A stretch of 64,000 nt of DNA from Glebionis coronaria (GCA_025667525.1 CM046879.1:383927039-383991038); one strand, 5' to 3'; shown: positions 21,364 through 34,879, numbered from the stretch's first letter. The notes: generated from the letters alone by a model not told the origin. Program-made: numbers and translations.

Positions 21364-23710
21364 ATGCAATTACGTTCTTCTCGACTTGTGATTGATTTTA
21401 ATAGGCTTGAAAATATTCCTCGTAGAAATAGAAATCGTCAACAGCGAATAGTGGAACCCGAGCTTCCACCTATTGTTGTAGAGATGGCCGATAACCGAAC
21501 AATGGAGGAATTGCTCCGTGCACCCACTGAAGGGTATGGGGAAGCAATCTTTGTGCCGGCTATTTTGGCGGATCATTTTGAGATTAAGTCGGGTCTTTTA
21601 TCGCTCATTCGTGCCGACCAATTTCATGGTAATGAGACCGATAGCCCGCATTCTCACATTCGGAATTTTCATCGAATTACCTCGACTCTCAAGTTTAGAG
21701 ATGTGCCGAATGACGCGATTAAGCTCATGCTTTTTCCGACTCGCTCGAGGGTAATGCTAAGATTTGGTATGAGAAAGAACCACCGGGTTCGATTTTGACA
21801 TGGGATGATTTAGTGTCTAAGTTCATGAATTATTTCTTTCCACCATCTAAGACAACACACTTTAAGAACTAGATCACTAGATTTAAACAAAAAGTGCATG
21901 AATCGTTTGGGGTTGCTTGGGAAAGATTTAAAGATATGTTAAGACAATGTCCACACCAAGGTTTCTCGGAATTGCATCAAATAAATACTTTTTATAATGG
22001 GCTTAATATGATTGAACAAGATTCTTTAAATGCCGCCGCGGGTGGTAATCTTTTAAGAAAAACTCCGAGAGACGCGTGGGGTATAATTGAGAATAAATCT
22101 AGAGTGTAATATTCACGAAACACACCGAGTGCTTCCAATGTGAATTCGTCTAATACCGAGATTGCTAGATTGGACTCTAAGATTGACACGCTTTGGAATG
22201 AGCTTAGGAAGAATCCTCATGGATCGATTAATATGATTGAGAGTTTTTGTGTATCATGTGGTGGAGCACATCCTAATTATGCTTGTTTAACCACGGGGTT
22301 TGATCAAGCTTGTGCTTTTGCCGCGACGGGAACTTATGGCTCCAACGGTCAAGTTCCTCGTCAAAATCATGTTGCTCCACCAGGTTTTCCACCGGTTCAA
22401 AATAGGTACAATAATGGAAATAATGGGAATAATTTTAACCGTGGTAACCAAGGGAATTTTAATCAAGGAAATGGGTTTAATGCTAATCAAAACAATCAAG
22501 GTTTTTACAATAACCAAAATGATTTGCCAAGCTACATTAAAACAAATGAGGAAAATTTAAAGGCTTTTCAAAATAATATGCAAGGACAAATGGCAACGTT
22601 GAAAAATGAGTTTCAAAATACGATTAAAGGGCAAAATAATAAGATTGAGCTTAACCAACAAAGAATTGAACAAAGATTTGAGCAAATGCTCGAGCAAAGT
22701 CAAAATCGTATGCAACAAAGTATGGAACAAGGTCAAAATAAACTGCTTTCTATGTTTGAATCTTTTATGACCAAACCCTCCTCTTCTTCGGGTTGCTTAC
22801 CTAGTAACACCATTCCAAACCCGAAGGGTGAGATGAAAGCCATAACCACACGTAGTGGGAAAGCTTTAGACGGACCTTTGCCTCCACATGTGAGTACCTC
22901 TCCGGTGAGGGAAGTGAAGCAAGAACCCGAGGTGGTTAAAGAAAAGGAAATACCTATTCCACCAAAGGTTGACCAATTGCCTATTCCGGAACCCGAGCTT
23001 CCGAAGACTAAACCCACACTACCTTACCCTTTGAGACTTACCAAAGAGAAGCTCCGCGAAAATACCAATGCTCAAGTTTCTACGTTTCTTGACGTGTTTA
23101 AGAAAATGTATATTAATCTTAGTTTCGCGGATGCATTGCTTAGCATGCCTAAGTTTGCTTCAACAATCAAAAAGTTGATGAACGATAAGGAGAAATTAGT
23201 TGAAGTATCTACGTCCTTAAATGAAAGTTGTTCCGTGGTTCTCTCTAAAACGTTTCCCAAAAAGCTTGGAGACCCCGGTCAATTTTTGATACCATGTGAT
23301 TTCCCTAATATGAAAGAATGCTTAGCATTAGCCGATCTTGGCGCTAGCATTAATTTGATGCCTCTTTCCGTGTGGAAAAGGTTATCACTTCCCGAGCTTA
23401 CACCTACTAAGATGACTATCGAGCTAGCGGATCGATCGACTGCCTTTCCAAAAGGTATAGCGAGGACGTGTTAGTCAAAGTAGGAAAGCTCATCTTCCCA
23501 GCGGATTTTGTGATTTGTGATTATCCGGAAAATTCTTGTGTGCCTCTTATTTTGGGAAGACCGTTTTTAAATACGGCTGGTTCTTTAGTTGACATGCAAG
23601 AGGGGAAATTGACTTTACATTTTGATGATGAAAGTATCACTCTTAATGTTGGTAATATCCCGATGCCTTCTTCCGAGGACGAGAGGAATCAATCAATCAA
23701 ATCGATGTGA
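21364..23710 (+). pseudogene. gag: A1 gag-protease, several frameshifts and stops
   Basis: ATG at 21364. The N-terminal part (MEELLRAPTEGYGEAI) is open to about 21747, where the frame shifts. TAG at 21868 and TAA at 22108 follow within gag. The knuckle CVSCGGAHPNYAC (about 22251) is intact. A Gln/Asn-rich region, then a Pro/Glu-rich linker, lead to the protease motif ADLGASINLMP (about 23331). A one-base loss near 23461 shifts the frame, and a further shift separates it from pol at 23707. Gag and protease of this copy cannot be made as one protein. Confidence 0.85.
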
Positions 23711-26700
23711 TTGATGTTGCTAGTGGAGAGGCTTCGCAAGATATGCTTGGTTTTTCGGATACTTCTAAAAGTGGCAATCCCACTTCATCGAATCCTATTA
23801 TCTCTTTGGCTAAACCTCCACTCACTCCATTTGAGGGAGGGGACTTCGTTCTTGAAGAGCTTGAGAATAATGGTCATTCAAAAATCAATAAGGAAATTGA
23901 TTATTATCTTAGCAAACCATTCGATCCTAGTGAGTTTGATAGTGAGAATTTTGATCTCGAGGGAGATATTGCGTTGATTGAAAAATTGTTGAATATGGAT
24001 CCTTTTGAATCATCACCTATGGAATTAAAAGTTGTGAATGAAATTGAGACTAAAGTGAAAACATCTATTGAAGAAGCACCCGACCTAGAACTTAAGGAAC
24101 TTCCCACTCATTTGAAGTATGCTTTTCTTGAGGAAACGGATAAGTTACCAGTGATTATTGCTAAGGGATTAAAGGAAAATGAAAAGGATGAACTTATTAA
24201 AGTTCTTAAGAAACATAAACGGGCCATTGCATGGAAAATCTCCGACATTAAGGGTATAGATCCAAAATTTTGTACTCATAAAATTCTAATGGAGGATGAT
24301 TATAAACCCGCTATCCAAAATCAAAGAAGGGTCAATCCAAAGATTCATGAGGTGATCAAAAAGGAAGTCACTAAACTTCTAGACGCCGGAATGATCTACC
24401 CTATCTCGGATAGTCCATGGGTTAGCCCCGTGCATTGTGTTCCAAAGAAAGGAGGAATGACGGTTGTTACTAATGAGGATAATGAATTGATTACTACTAG
24501 ACTTGTGACCGGTTGGCGTGTTTGTATTGACTATAGGAATCTTAATGATGCCACTAGGAAGGATCATTTTCCTTTACCTTTTATGGATCAAATGTTAGAG
24601 AGACTAGCGGGGAATGAATTCTATTGCTTTTTGGATGGATTTTCCGGCTATTTCCAAATCCCCATTGACTCTTGTGATCAAGAAAAGTCCACATTCACTT
24701 GTCCTTATGGAACATTTGTTTATCGTCGCATGCCTTTTGGACTATGCAATGCTCCGGGGACGTTCCAAAGGTGTATGATGGCCATTTTCCATGATATGAT
24801 CGAGAAAACCATGGAAGTTTTCATGGATGACTTTTTGGTTTTCGAGGATTCTTTCACTTCATGTCTCTCTAACCTTGAAAGAATGTTGCAACGTTGTGAG
24901 GAAACGAATCTTGTGCTTAATTATGAGAAATGTCACTTCATGTGCAAAGAGGGAATTGTGTTAGGACATAAGATCTCTAAGGCCGGTATTGAGGTTGATA
25001 GGGCTAAAATCGACGTGATTGCCAAATTACCTCCACCCACCACCATTAAGGGAGTTAGGAGTTTTCTCGTCCATGTCGGCTTCTATCGACGTTTTATACA
25101 AGACTTCTCTAAGATAGCTCGGCCTATGACCCATCTTTTGGAAAAAGAGACTCCTTTCATCTTTTTGGATGAGTGTATTCAAGCCTTTGAGATGCTTAAA
25201 AAGAAATTAACCGAATCTCCAATCTTAGTTGCTCCGGATTGGGACCTACCTTTTGAAATTATGTGTGATGCTAGTGATTACGCGGTAGGTGTGGTTTTGG
25301 GGCAACGTAAATCAAAACATTTCTTGCCTATACATTATGCGAGTAAGACTATGACGGATGCTCAAACAAAGTATACTACAACGGAAAAGGAGTTTCTTGC
25401 CGTTATGTATGCTTTTGAAAATTTTAGACCATATCTCGTCTTGTCTCAAACCATATTGTATACGGACCACTTGGCTATCAAATATCTTCTTAATAAACAA
25501 GATGCTAAGCCGAGGTTGCTCTGGTGGATTCTTCTCCTACAAGAATTTAATGTCAAAATTCTAGACAAAAAAGGAGCCAAGAATCTCGCGGCCGATCATT
25601 TATCTCGACTTGAGAATCCTCACCAAAGCGATCGAGAGAACAAGGAAATCAATGAAACATTTCCTCTCGAGACTCTTGGTATGATTGCTTTTCGTGGTGA
25701 TGATAGTACCCCATGGTTTGCGGACATCGCAAATTACCATTCAGGGAAGTTTGTGATCAAGGGTATGTCGTCCCAACAAAAACGAAAGTTTTTCAAGGAT
25801 ATATCCTATTACTTTTGGGACGATCCCTATTTGTTTCGTGTGTGCGCGGATCAAGTGATTCGTAGGTGCGTTTTTGGCAAAGAAGCTCAATATATCCTTA
25901 AATCTTGTCATGAAGGACCCACCGGGGGACATCATGGTGCCAACGCCACCGCGAATAAAGTTTTTGATGCTGGCTTCTTTTGGCCTTCCATATATCGTGA
26001 TGCCCAAGTCTTGATCAAGACTTGTGATGCTTGTCAACGTCAAGGAAAGAACTCACAAAGGGATGAAATGCCTCAAAACATTATCCAAGTTTGTAAAATC
26101 TTTGACATGTGGGGGATCGATTTTATGGGGCCATTTCCATCTTCGAAAGGAAATAAATACATTCTCGTAGCCGTGGACTATTTGTCTAAATGGGTCGAAG
26201 CTAAGGCTTTGCCCACGAATGATTCTCGAGTTGTGGTGAAATTTTTGAAACAACTCTTCGCTAGGTTTGGAACTCCGCGGGCTATTATAAGTGGTCGTGG
26301 GACCCATTTTTGTAATGAACAATTTGAAAAAGTTCTAAAGAAATATGGTGTCACTCATCGACTTTCTACGGCTTATCACCCTCAAACGAGTGGTCAAGTG
26401 GAGGTTTCAAATCGAGCTCTTAAAAGGATTTTGGAGCGTTCTATTGGAGAAAATCGCACTTCATGGTCGGATAAATTGGACGATGCATTGTGGGCTTTCC
26501 GTACGGCTCACAAGACGCCAATTGGTTGTACACCATTTAGGTTGGTCTACGAAAAAGCATGCCACTTGCCAATTAAACTCGAACATAAGGCGTATTGGGC
26601 TCTTAAGCATTGTAACTTCGATTTGAGGACCGCGGGTGATCATCGTAAGGTTCAATTGAATGAACTAAGGGATCAATCTGATGAAAATTCTTTGATCTAT

Positions 26701-26991
26701 AAAGAGAAGACTAAGAGGATTCATGACTCTAAGATCAATAACCGCATTTTCAATGTTGGTGATCAAGTCCTTTTATTCAAATCTAGACTTAAGATTTTCT
26801 CGGGCAAGCTTAAATCCCGTTGGTCCGGACCATTCACCATTACACAAGTTTTTGCTTATGGCACCGTTGAGCTAGCTCAAAAAGACGGGCCTAACTTTAA
26901 GGTGAATGGTCATCGTGTGAAACATTACTTTGGAGGGGACATACCTAAGGAGGTTGTTACGGATCTTCAAACTTTCCCTAAGGACAAATGA
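23707..26991 (+). CDS. pol: A1 pol: reverse transcriptase, RNase H, integrase
   Basis: An open frame of 1094 residues. After an acidic linker (about 1-150), reverse transcriptase spans about 150-420, with CIDYRNLND and the catalytic MDDF at 373-376. RNase H follows at about 510-640 ([19 protein letters not shown]). The integrase zinc finger is at about 732-778 ([10 protein letters not shown] ... CDACQRQ) and its core at about 800-910. The core keeps Asp805 (WGIDFMG) and Glu899 (GQVEVSN), but the middle catalytic Asp is replaced by Gly at about residue 863 (ISGRGTHF). This domain order defines Ty3/gypsy, and the sequence is Athila-like. The ATG at 23707 overlaps the end of the protease frame, so normal expression would be as part of a polyprotein. 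The integrase should be inactive; the other enzymes look intact. Confidence 0.92.
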   Translation: MIDVASGEASQDMLGFSDTSKSGNPTSSNPIISLAKPPLTPFEGGDFVLEELENNGHSKINKEIDYYLSKPFDPSEFDSENFDLEGDIALIEKLLNMDPFESSPMELKVVNEIETKVKTSIEEAPDLELKELPTHLKYAFLEETDKLPVIIAKGLKENEKDELIKVLKKHKRAIAWKISDIKGIDPKFCTHKILMEDDYKPAIQNQRRVNPKIHEVIKKEVTKLLDAGMIYPISDSPWVSPVHCVPKKGGMTVVTNEDNELITTRLVTGWRVCIDYRNLNDATRKDHFPLPFMDQMLERLAGNEFYCFLDGFSGYFQIPIDSCDQEKSTFTCPYGTFVYRRMPFGLCNAPGTFQRCMMAIFHDMIEKTMEVFMDDFLVFEDSFTSCLSNLERMLQRCEETNLVLNYEKCHFMCKEGIVLGHKISKAGIEVDRAKIDVIAKLPPPTTIKGVRSFLVHVGFYRRFIQDFSKIARPMTHLLEKETPFIFLDECIQAFEMLKKKLTESPILVAPDWDLPFEIMCDASDYAVGVVLGQRKSKHFLPIHYASKTMTDAQTKYTTTEKEFLAVMYAFENFRPYLVLSQTILYTDHLAIKYLLNKQDAKPRLLWWILLLQEFNVKILDKKGAKNLAADHLSRLENPHQSDRENKEINETFPLETLGMIAFRGDDSTPWFADIANYHSGKFVIKGMSSQQKRKFFKDISYYFWDDPYLFRVCADQVIRRCVFGKEAQYILKSCHEGPTGGHHGANATANKVFDAGFFWPSIYRDAQVLIKTCDACQRQGKNSQRDEMPQNIIQVCKIFDMWGIDFMGPFPSSKGNKYILVAVDYLSKWVEAKALPTNDSRVVVKFLKQLFARFGTPRAIISGRGTHFCNEQFEKVLKKYGVTHRLSTAYHPQTSGQVEVSNRALKRILERSIGENRTSWSDKLDDALWAFRTAHKTPIGCTPFRLVYEKACHLPIKLEHKAYWALKHCNFDLRTAGDHRKVQLNELRDQSDENSLIYKEKTKRIHDSKINNRIFNVGDQVLLFKSRLKIFSGKLKSRWSGPFTITQVFAYGTVELAQKDGPNFKVNGHRVKHYFGGDIPKEVVTDLQTFPKDK

Positions 26992-28981
26992 ATGCGGGGA
27001 TCGAGTCGAGCTCATGACTAGGTTAACAAAAACGAGGTGCCTTGTGGGGGAGTCCCATACATTCTATCTTCTTTCTATTTTCTAACAACTAATAAGGCTT
27101 GATCTTTCAAGCTCGTGCTCGTGTTTTGTTGTGTTGTGAATCTTAGGTATAACCCTAATCATTGAAGACTCTCGTGTTCGGTTTTTGCCGGTCCACTTGA
27201 TCTTCCATTCTTTGAATGCCAATAAGGGGCACACTCTTTATCCCTTGATTTTTATCGACTAACGTTTTATCTTGAGGCATAATTAATAAACGGCTTATAG
27301 ATTTGCGTGCTCTTTCCATGTTAGGATTTTGCATTAGACTCTTCGTGTTTTAGCAAGGGGGTGTTACTCTTGAGCTAAGAAACATTGAGGGCAATGTTTG
27401 GTTTTAACATGGGAGAGTCAATCGATATAATCGCTTGCAATTGCTTTTGTCGTGTCTAAACGTAATTGTTTTTCTCATTTTCAATAAAAATTTAAATTTT
27501 TAGTGTTATTTTTTAAGTTTTAATAAATAAAATAAGTGCTTTTGACACAAATGTAGGCTTTCCGTTGGTGAAAATAAAAATAGTTTTTGACTCGACTCGA
27601 TTTTTACCTTAGCTTTTCCTTAACGTGTTTGAATTAAGTTTTGCTAGGCTTTTATATAGGAAGCTTTAAAACGCGAAAGTCTTAATTCATACGGGTTAAG
27701 AACAAGAACTTTTCGCAAGTTCCTATAATTGATCCTAGAAAGTCGTTTATCAAAGGTACTTTAAAACGTAAATTCTAAAACTTGAAACGTCTAAGAAGAT
27801 GCAAGATCCTATAGATGACTTGAAAACCCAAAACTTTGATTTAATAGGCTAAGCATCCATTGATTTCACATTTTTGAAATTTTACAATATGGAGAACAAG
27901 AAATGATAGAGTTCAATCATAAGTTTCTAAGGTTAATTCTTCTTTGTGCAAGTATTTTTGTGTTTGATTTAATCTCCGCGTATTTACTTTCCACACTTGA
28001 ATAATAATTGCTTAATATATGAAGTTTTTAGCGGTTTAGGCTTGATATCTTAACTCGTAACTCCTTCTTTTTCTTCCCTTGTAATTAAAGTGAGAACACA
28101 TTAAGGGTGTCAGCGTCATGGACTTTTGATCATGGGATTGCGGAAATTTGGCTTACTATAAATATCATATTAATAAAGAAGAATAAATAAAAACATTATC
28201 TCTAGGAGCCTTCGGGTGGGAGTCATGTAGCACTAACCTTGTCATTAGAGCCTTAGGGTGTATGGCAAGGGGACGTGTTGAATAAAAATTGCTTCATCAT
28301 CATGAGCCATAAGGTGGGATGGTGATGTCAGTTCCCTTATTTTTGTCCAAGGAGCCTTCGGGTGTGGATTTTAAATAAGGAGCACAATTGCATCTTAAAG
28401 AGCCACAAGGTGTTATGATGTGATTGTTGCTAACTCCATTAATAAGGTCATAATTGACTTTGGAGGTTTTATTTTTGCTTTTAAGTAGCCATATTAGCCA
28501 AATTTCGGGTCCGGGGATTTATCCCTCAAATCGTGTTAAGTTATCCTTGATGTGGGCTTTCTTTAGTGACAACGGTTTTTAAAGTCGAGGCTAGGTTTTG
28601 AGTGTTGAGTTTACACCGTTTTTGCCTTCATTTTTGGACTAATAAATATCAAATAAAGTCAAATGAGCCTTTGGGTGAATGACATATAAAATCTAGAGAT
28701 ACAACTAGGAATAATAGGAGATTGAGTTTAACACAAATTACTTGTATGAGTTTGTTTAGTTTTGGGGCTTATAATTGACAATGATCTTGTTTTTGCACTT
28801 GGCATGGAAAAGTGAAAAGTCGGGGATGATGAATCTATTTGAGTTTTATGATCCTAAAAGTTATTTTTCAAATAATGAAAGCAATACATTATGTCTTTGC
28901 AAAATAAAGTGTCAAAAGTTGAATAATGGTGTAGATAGTGTTTTAGTTTATCATTGCGTGAGGACACGGCAATTGCTTAGC
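26992..28981 (+). other. Noncoding 3' region of A1
   Basis: No env-like ORF is present. Near its start a motif containing GACTAGGTTAACAAAAAC matches one after ORF2 of N1 and N2. A block at about 27640-27860 is strongly similar to N2 60505-60720. Six spaced copies of GAGCC....GGTG lie at 28206-28677. Further similarity to N2 continues to the purine tract. Confidence 0.75.
28206..28677 (+). repeat. Six spaced GAGCC....GGTG motifs
   Basis: The copies start at 28206, 28248, 28304, 28352, 28400 and 28665. The four middle bases are TTCG (twice), TTAG, ATAA, ACAA and TTTG. Spacing is 42, 56, 48, 48 and 265 bases. Confidence 0.7.
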
Positions 28982-28991
28982 AAGGGGGAGT
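28982..28991 (+). other. Polypurine tract of A1
   Basis: AAGGGGGAGT lies directly before the TG of the 3' LTR, as needed for plus-strand priming. Confidence 0.88.
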
Positions 28992-28992
28992 T

Positions 28993-31900
28993 TGATATGA
29001 GTGATTTTACTCATATCATTTATATCTTAAAATGAGTTTAAATTGCATAAAACATATGATATTGTATGGTATTTGCATTGTTTCTTGTTTTATGTGTGTA
29101 GGTACCAAGATCACGAAAAACTGGCGAAAACGACACGAGTTTGAAGAAAAAGATCGAGGAAGACAAAAGACAAGTTCGATTTTATTCGCGGATTTATCAG
29201 AGTTTGAGGCCAAGTGGGTCCCATATTAGCTTAATGGGCCTAACTATTGGGCTGATTAAGGAAGTATTGTTTGGCTTTTGGGTCAAAAGCCCAATAGGCC
29301 CAAAGCAACTATGAGTAGACGGTTTTGAGTAAACTTGGGTCCAAGCCCAAAGTCTAAATGTGAGATAAATGAGTTACAAAGCCCAACAATGGCCCATAGT
29401 AAAAAGAAAGAAACGAATGGGGTATTTTATTGGGTCATAAGCCCATGGTTGAATACTTAGAAAGTGGAAAAGTAAATCGTTTCATTATTTTGGCTGATAT
29501 CTCACAACTTTTCACTCCCATATATTAAATAAAACCCTCACCCCACTCACGTTTTAAATAAACCTTCGATAATACCAAAGCTTCTCTCTCACCCTTTTCT
29601 TCCCCATAGTAAAAAAAATGAAACCGGTAACTTTGTTTACTGTTCCAAACCCTAGGCAAAGAAAATCATCACAAAAATTAGGGTTTTCACTCCACACGTG
29701 TGATTCACACATGGGGGAATTAAATCCCCCAAGTTTTCGGAAGGCAGAAGTGGAGAGGCGAGGGTACGTAGCAGCTTATGATTGGTTTTGATACATCATC
29801 CAACCTCAATCCTCCAATTAAAGCACTCCACCTCACCAAATTAGTGACAAGCTGGCAATCCATGGGCGAAATCAACGAATCAAAGAGAATAAGAGATGGA
29901 ATATACTGAAAAGATTTGAATATGCTGATTAAAGATCCGAATATGCTCTCCAAGAAGCCTTTGGGATGGCTATAAAAAGCCCCTATTTTCTGTAATTCAA
30001 GTATCCCATTTTTTTACTTTAATGTTATAATGCTTAAATTAGATTAGGATTGTAATCTCTCTTTTTAAATAATGTAATGCTATTTTTTATTTAATGAAAG
30101 TTCAGTTTTGAAGTCTTTAATCTTTCATTTTAATTTACAATTATTGCATCTTAATTTGATTTTATTATTATAACTGTTAAGTGGTATTTAATCAAGCTTA
30201 AATCAATAGCTTGGATTAAATACTTTGTGAAAATTGGGAATAAGCTTTCCCTACTGGAAAGGCTCTAAAAAGGTTCTGAATATATTATGCTTGTGGATTC
30301 TCGAATAAGTGGTGTTATGGTTCTTGGTGAGATGAATGGTGGTTCGTTTCGGTTCATTAGATAGCTCAGCGCTTATCTACTACTCAACGGAAATCTCCAA
30401 TAGGTGAGTTATTCTCATTAATTTATGTTGTTTTATATTATCTGTTTAAGTGTTATGTGCTATGATTTTCGAGTCTGAGGTTAAGTTGAATTTCTTTTAT
30501 TGAAGTTTAGATTGGTTTAGGGTTATTTGCTTGATAATGATTTGGTTATTTTAAAGTAAGACTGGATCTGTTGTTTCTTTTTAGACATTCTCTTTTTTTG
30601 TATCGGATTGAATTTGTTCTCATTTTATTGAATGATTTTTGCTGATATCTGTCACTGAGCTGATATATGTTTAGTATTTAGTTAGAGTTAACCTGCTGTG
30701 ATGGTGCTCGTGTGGTTGTCTGATATAAGTGGAGTATTCTGTTAGAGTTTAATCTGATGATGTTTATTGAGTTAACATTAGCTGTGCATTTTTGGATAGG
30801 CTGTGTATCAATTTAGTTTACTGAGTTTTAGCTTTAATTTTACGACTAGTCCTGGTCTGGTTGTTTTTATTTCTCTGTTGAGTTTAATGTTTGCTTGCTG
30901 ATTTCTAGTTTAATTTTTTTTAGTCTACATCTAGTTGATTTTTGAACCCACTATGTTATGCTTTGATTTTTTATTTGCCTTAACTGGCTCTTAATAGAGC
31001 ATTTTGATTGTACCTGATTTATCTGAGAAATTTGGTGATAGCTTTTGTTTAGGCTTATTTTTTTTTGTTTGAACTGTTACGTATTCAGTTTGTCAAACAA
31101 ATGGTTTGGCAACTGATAAAATTAATCTGATTTAATTTTTATGTCCAAAACTAAATTCACTAAAGTCACCTCCTGTGACTGTTAGTTTTATTTGTCAAAA
31201 AGGAAATAATAATCAAAAATATGTCCCAAGTGAGGCTCGACCTCGAGACCTCACGCTCAATACCCAACATGTTTACCATCTGAGCTGCAAGCTCTTTTGT
31301 GTTTAATTTCAGTCAGTTTAATTAATATTGTATCATTGCTTCTGGCAGGTTTTGATTAAAGTTTTTGTTTCAATTAAATTTTAGTTTAAATAAATTGTAA
31401 TTACTATTTTAATTAAAGTAAATTTCAGTAATAAATAGTTTCAAAATAAACTAAAATAAAAAAAATGTTTTTATTAATTTTAGAAGTTTAAGTAGTTTTT
31501 AAATAATAAGATTTTTATTGTTTTAGATTTAAATTAAAAAATAGTTTTAAAAATTAAATTTGGTTTAAGTAAATTTTAATAAATTTAATTAGTTTAAAAA
31601 GTTTTATTGGATTTTTAAATAGAGTTAAAGTTATTTTAATAGATTAAATTTTATAGATTTTTAATAGTTTAATTTTTAAATAGTTTTCGATTTTTAGTAA
31701 TTGATTTAGATTAAAATAATTCGGGGTTTACGATTCATGCACTTTAGGATAAAAATAGGTTTAAAATTAGTAGAACTTAATTTTAGTTTAAAAACCGAAA
31801 ACCAATTCAAATCGATTGTCCTAATCAAAGCAAAACGTCTCAAATTCATAAGATCTTCGTGTACAACGAACTTGGTTCATCCACGTGTTTAATTGAATTC

Positions 31901-31999
31901 GTCTTTGGTAATTTTAGACTATTACTTTTTCCTAAAGGTAATTTTCTAATTTACCCTATAACATATCTTAATTATCACTATACTATCACGATTACATCA
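28993..31999 (+). repeat. A1 3' LTR, uninterrupted
   Basis: 3007 bp, TGATATGAG to CGATTACATCA. It gives the unbroken sequence across the N1 insertion site. Relative to the 5' copy it has an extra roughly 8 bases near 29102. TATA box at 29971-29978. Confidence 0.95.
31223..31294 (-). repeat. tRNA-like segment in A1 3' LTR
   Basis: It is the counterpart of 19911-19982 with the same A-box-like and B-box-like motifs, so it was part of the LTR before this copy inserted. Confidence 0.5.
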
Positions 32000-32004
32000 A
32001 GCAT
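32000..32004. repeat. Target site duplication AGCAT, right of A1
   Basis: It is the second copy; the copia gag frame continues after it. Confidence 0.95.
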
Positions 32005-34879
32005 CTACCTCAGGAATACATGTTGACAGAGCTCCCGTTTATGATTCAGACGGTCCCTTTGAGGTACATCCACGTTTCGATGATAATGATATATATAGTA
32101 CGTCTAATCAGGAGGAGGAGTATACTGAGAATCTTGAGCCTTACATTGAGACACACGGGGATCACAAAAATAATAGTAATATTATTTCGAATGAGCCTAG
32201 TGTGGACCTTAGTGTGGATCAAGTTTCCCAACCTACAACCCTTCCTAATGCGACACATGCGTATTATAAATCTTTATTTGATAAGCTTGCTAAGGATGTT
32301 GACCATGCTACGGTGGTTAATAATAAGTTTAGAGAAACTAATGCCAAATTGACTACTGAGCTTGCGGGATATAAGGAACGGGAGAAAGTTTTAAAATTCA
32401 TAAGACTAAAATTAAAGAACTTGAACAAGCTCATGCTACACCGGTTTATCAAGAAAAATGCACAACTAAGAAATTAAATGCCTTACATTTAAGTAGTGCT
32501 AAAAAGATAAGCGAATTGAATGATGAAATCACCTCTCTTAATAAACAACTTTCAACTGAAAAATCTACTATTTTGGATTTAAAAGAAGAACGAAAAAAGA
32601 TGAAATATGATTTCAAAATTCGAGAAGATGGCTTCTTGAGGATTTTTGCAAAGCTCAGGATAGGATTACATAATTAGACAACCTTTTGGTAAAACGTGGC
32701 CAAACTATGCAGACGATAAATATGCTCGCACCAAAAGTGAATGAGATAAATTACACTCGATATAAATTGGCTTTAGGTTGTCCTCTTCCTCCTAATCCCG
32801 GATACCTTAAGCAAGTTCAGGCCACAAATCAAACTCTATATAATGGTAGTGTGCTCTTGTCTGATGAGCATGATCCTCCTAGTGTGCATGATTCCGAGGA
32901 AACTACTAAACTTGCAGCAGAGACTCGTTTAAGAATGAAAAAGCTTGAGAACAAAGTGACACCCATTTATTATCCAAAAGTTAACCCTCCAACTGTTTTT
33001 GTTCGGTCTAAAACGAGTTCTGAAATGCTTTTGCTACCAAGTGAGGAATTGTCTGATGACCCTCCTAAACCGAGTATCACACGCCGATTTCTAAACGAGC
33101 TTAAAGATAGCTTTGTCATCCTTAAACGTGTTGTTAATTCCAAAATCACTGGAGGAAATTTTACTTCACCTGTTCAGATTGAGGTTCATAAAATTCTTCA
33201 AAACGATATTAATCCTCCGCTTATTAATCAAGTTAATGCTCGGTTAGGCAATTTGGAAAACGCTTTTCTAAAAGAATTTGCCAACTGTTGAAGACTTTAA
33301 ATCTTTGGCGAAGGAAGCTGATGAATCTCTTGATAAAATCAAAGTTTTGGAAAACGATCTTGAACGCCTGTCTAAAGCACCTGATAGTGTTGATAGTAGC
33401 CCTATTGAGTTAGGCACCTTTGTGTCGCATAATGAAAACCTCCAAACTGAGCATGATCTTATGAAAGAGAAAATGGAATCTTATGTCATTAAAAAGGATA
33501 AAGAATTCACCGATCTGTGGAATAAATTTGTCAAAAAAATGTGATGAATGCAAATATGACAAAATTTCGTACGAAAAATCTTACAATGAAATGCAACAAA
33601 AAATCGTACGTTTGACAGCCCAGTTGGGAGGTGCTTAAGGAAACAATCTGGCTTCTTCAGGGTTAGAGAGTGCCAGTGATGGAAATGCTCAGAAGCTTAA
33701 GGCTAAGATTGCAGATTTAGAAATTGTTGTTGTCTCATATAAGCGGGCTGTTGAACAAAGTAAGTCTGTCTATCAGAAACTTATTGATAAAATCTGTGAG
33801 AACTGTAAGTTAAAGGCCTTGTTAAAAGATAAGATTTCTAAGTCTAGCTCGATTATGGATACGATGATCTAGAAACCAGCAACCTCAGGACCCATTCGTA
33901 TTGCTGTAACACCGTTTCCCAAGGCTGCTGGAATGAAAGCTGTTGTTATTGCCCCAGGAATGTTTCACGTTAGACCTTTCTCTCAAACTAGGGTAGATAT
34001 CTCTGTGCCTAGCAACCAACGTAAAGCAAGCGTTAGGATAAAACTGACCACTATCGCTCAACCACAAGTCATTGATTTAAAAAATGCTAATTCTAACAAG
34101 CATGTGTCTTTTTCTACAGGAATGAACAACTACACTAAGAGCAGAAGGCCACAGCCTACGAGCAACACAAGGAATGATAGGGTCCCTTTTTCCTCTAGAA
34201 GTAGTCGTCCCAAGGCTAATAATGTTCAAGTAGAAGAACACCGTAGGAATTTACCGTTTTTTACTCATAATCAAAAACTTAATTCTTCTGAATGTAATGA
34301 CTTTAAACTTGCTATTCGGAATGAAAAATCTGAAGTTATTTGTGCTAAATGTAATAAATCTTTCTTTACTTTTAGTCATGATGTTTGTGGTTTGACTATG
34401 AATGGTTTGAACTATGGTGGTTACACTCGTCTTGACAAGCTTTCTATCAGCGAAACACATAGCACTCCTAAGGCTAAAGTGTATGTTCAGAAAACTAAGA
34501 AGGTAGGGTCCACTGAAAGTCTTGCCACGCCTAGAAGTCCTAGATTTACCTCTAAGTGGTTGCCTACTGGAAGATATTTTGCCTCTAATGGTCATGTTAT
34601 TGATACTAGTAGATCTCATACTGACAGTGAAATGTCGGTATGTGATATGGCTTGATTATTACCTAACCATACAGGAACCTATTTCTTCGGTTGCCAAATT
34701 TTCTCTTCTCTTATCATTGGCAGGCTGTTGAAATTTGTCTCTGGCGCGTGGACTCGGGTTGTTCCAAACATACGACTGGGAATCGAAGCCTTCTCAAGAA
34801 CTTTGTATGGCGTTTTATGGGAACTGTTCGATTTGGAAATGATCATGTTGCTGCAATTCTAGGCTATGGTGATGTATAG
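32005..34879 (+). pseudogene. gag: Copia B gag spacer and protease, broken
   Basis: It continues the reading cut at 8397. Pieces in several frames: an acidic segment (APVYDSDG), a coiled coil (32280-32680), a long spacer (32686-33291, 33278-33544) and a basic segment (33933-34655) with ESLATPRSPRF. The protease follows at about 34742 with WRVDSGCSKHTTGN, which keeps the DSG triad. A stop lies at 34877-34879, and others at about 32677, 33289, 33542 and 34653. These spacer segments match, from memory, Asteraceae copia polyproteins. Confidence 0.8.

Larger units (their letters stand above)
8398..31999 (+). mobile_element. Athila-type Ty3/gypsy element A1, with N1 nested in its 5' LTR
   Basis: The ends are TGATATGAG and CGATTACATCA, flanked by AGCAT on both sides. 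LTRs are about 3.0 kb. The primer site TGGCGCCGCTGCCGGGGA is of the type I associate with Athila and Tat elements. Gag-protease is broken, the pol ORF is open, and no env-like ORF is visible before the purine tract at 28982-28991. In the first 1123 LTR bases I count about 28 differences between the copies (2.5%), which at the commonly used plant rate of 1.3e-8 per site per year is about one million years. Confidence 0.93.

Noticed and set aside
26992..28981. Env-like ORF of Athila
   Set aside because: No frame longer than about 90 codons is present and none has membrane-protein character.
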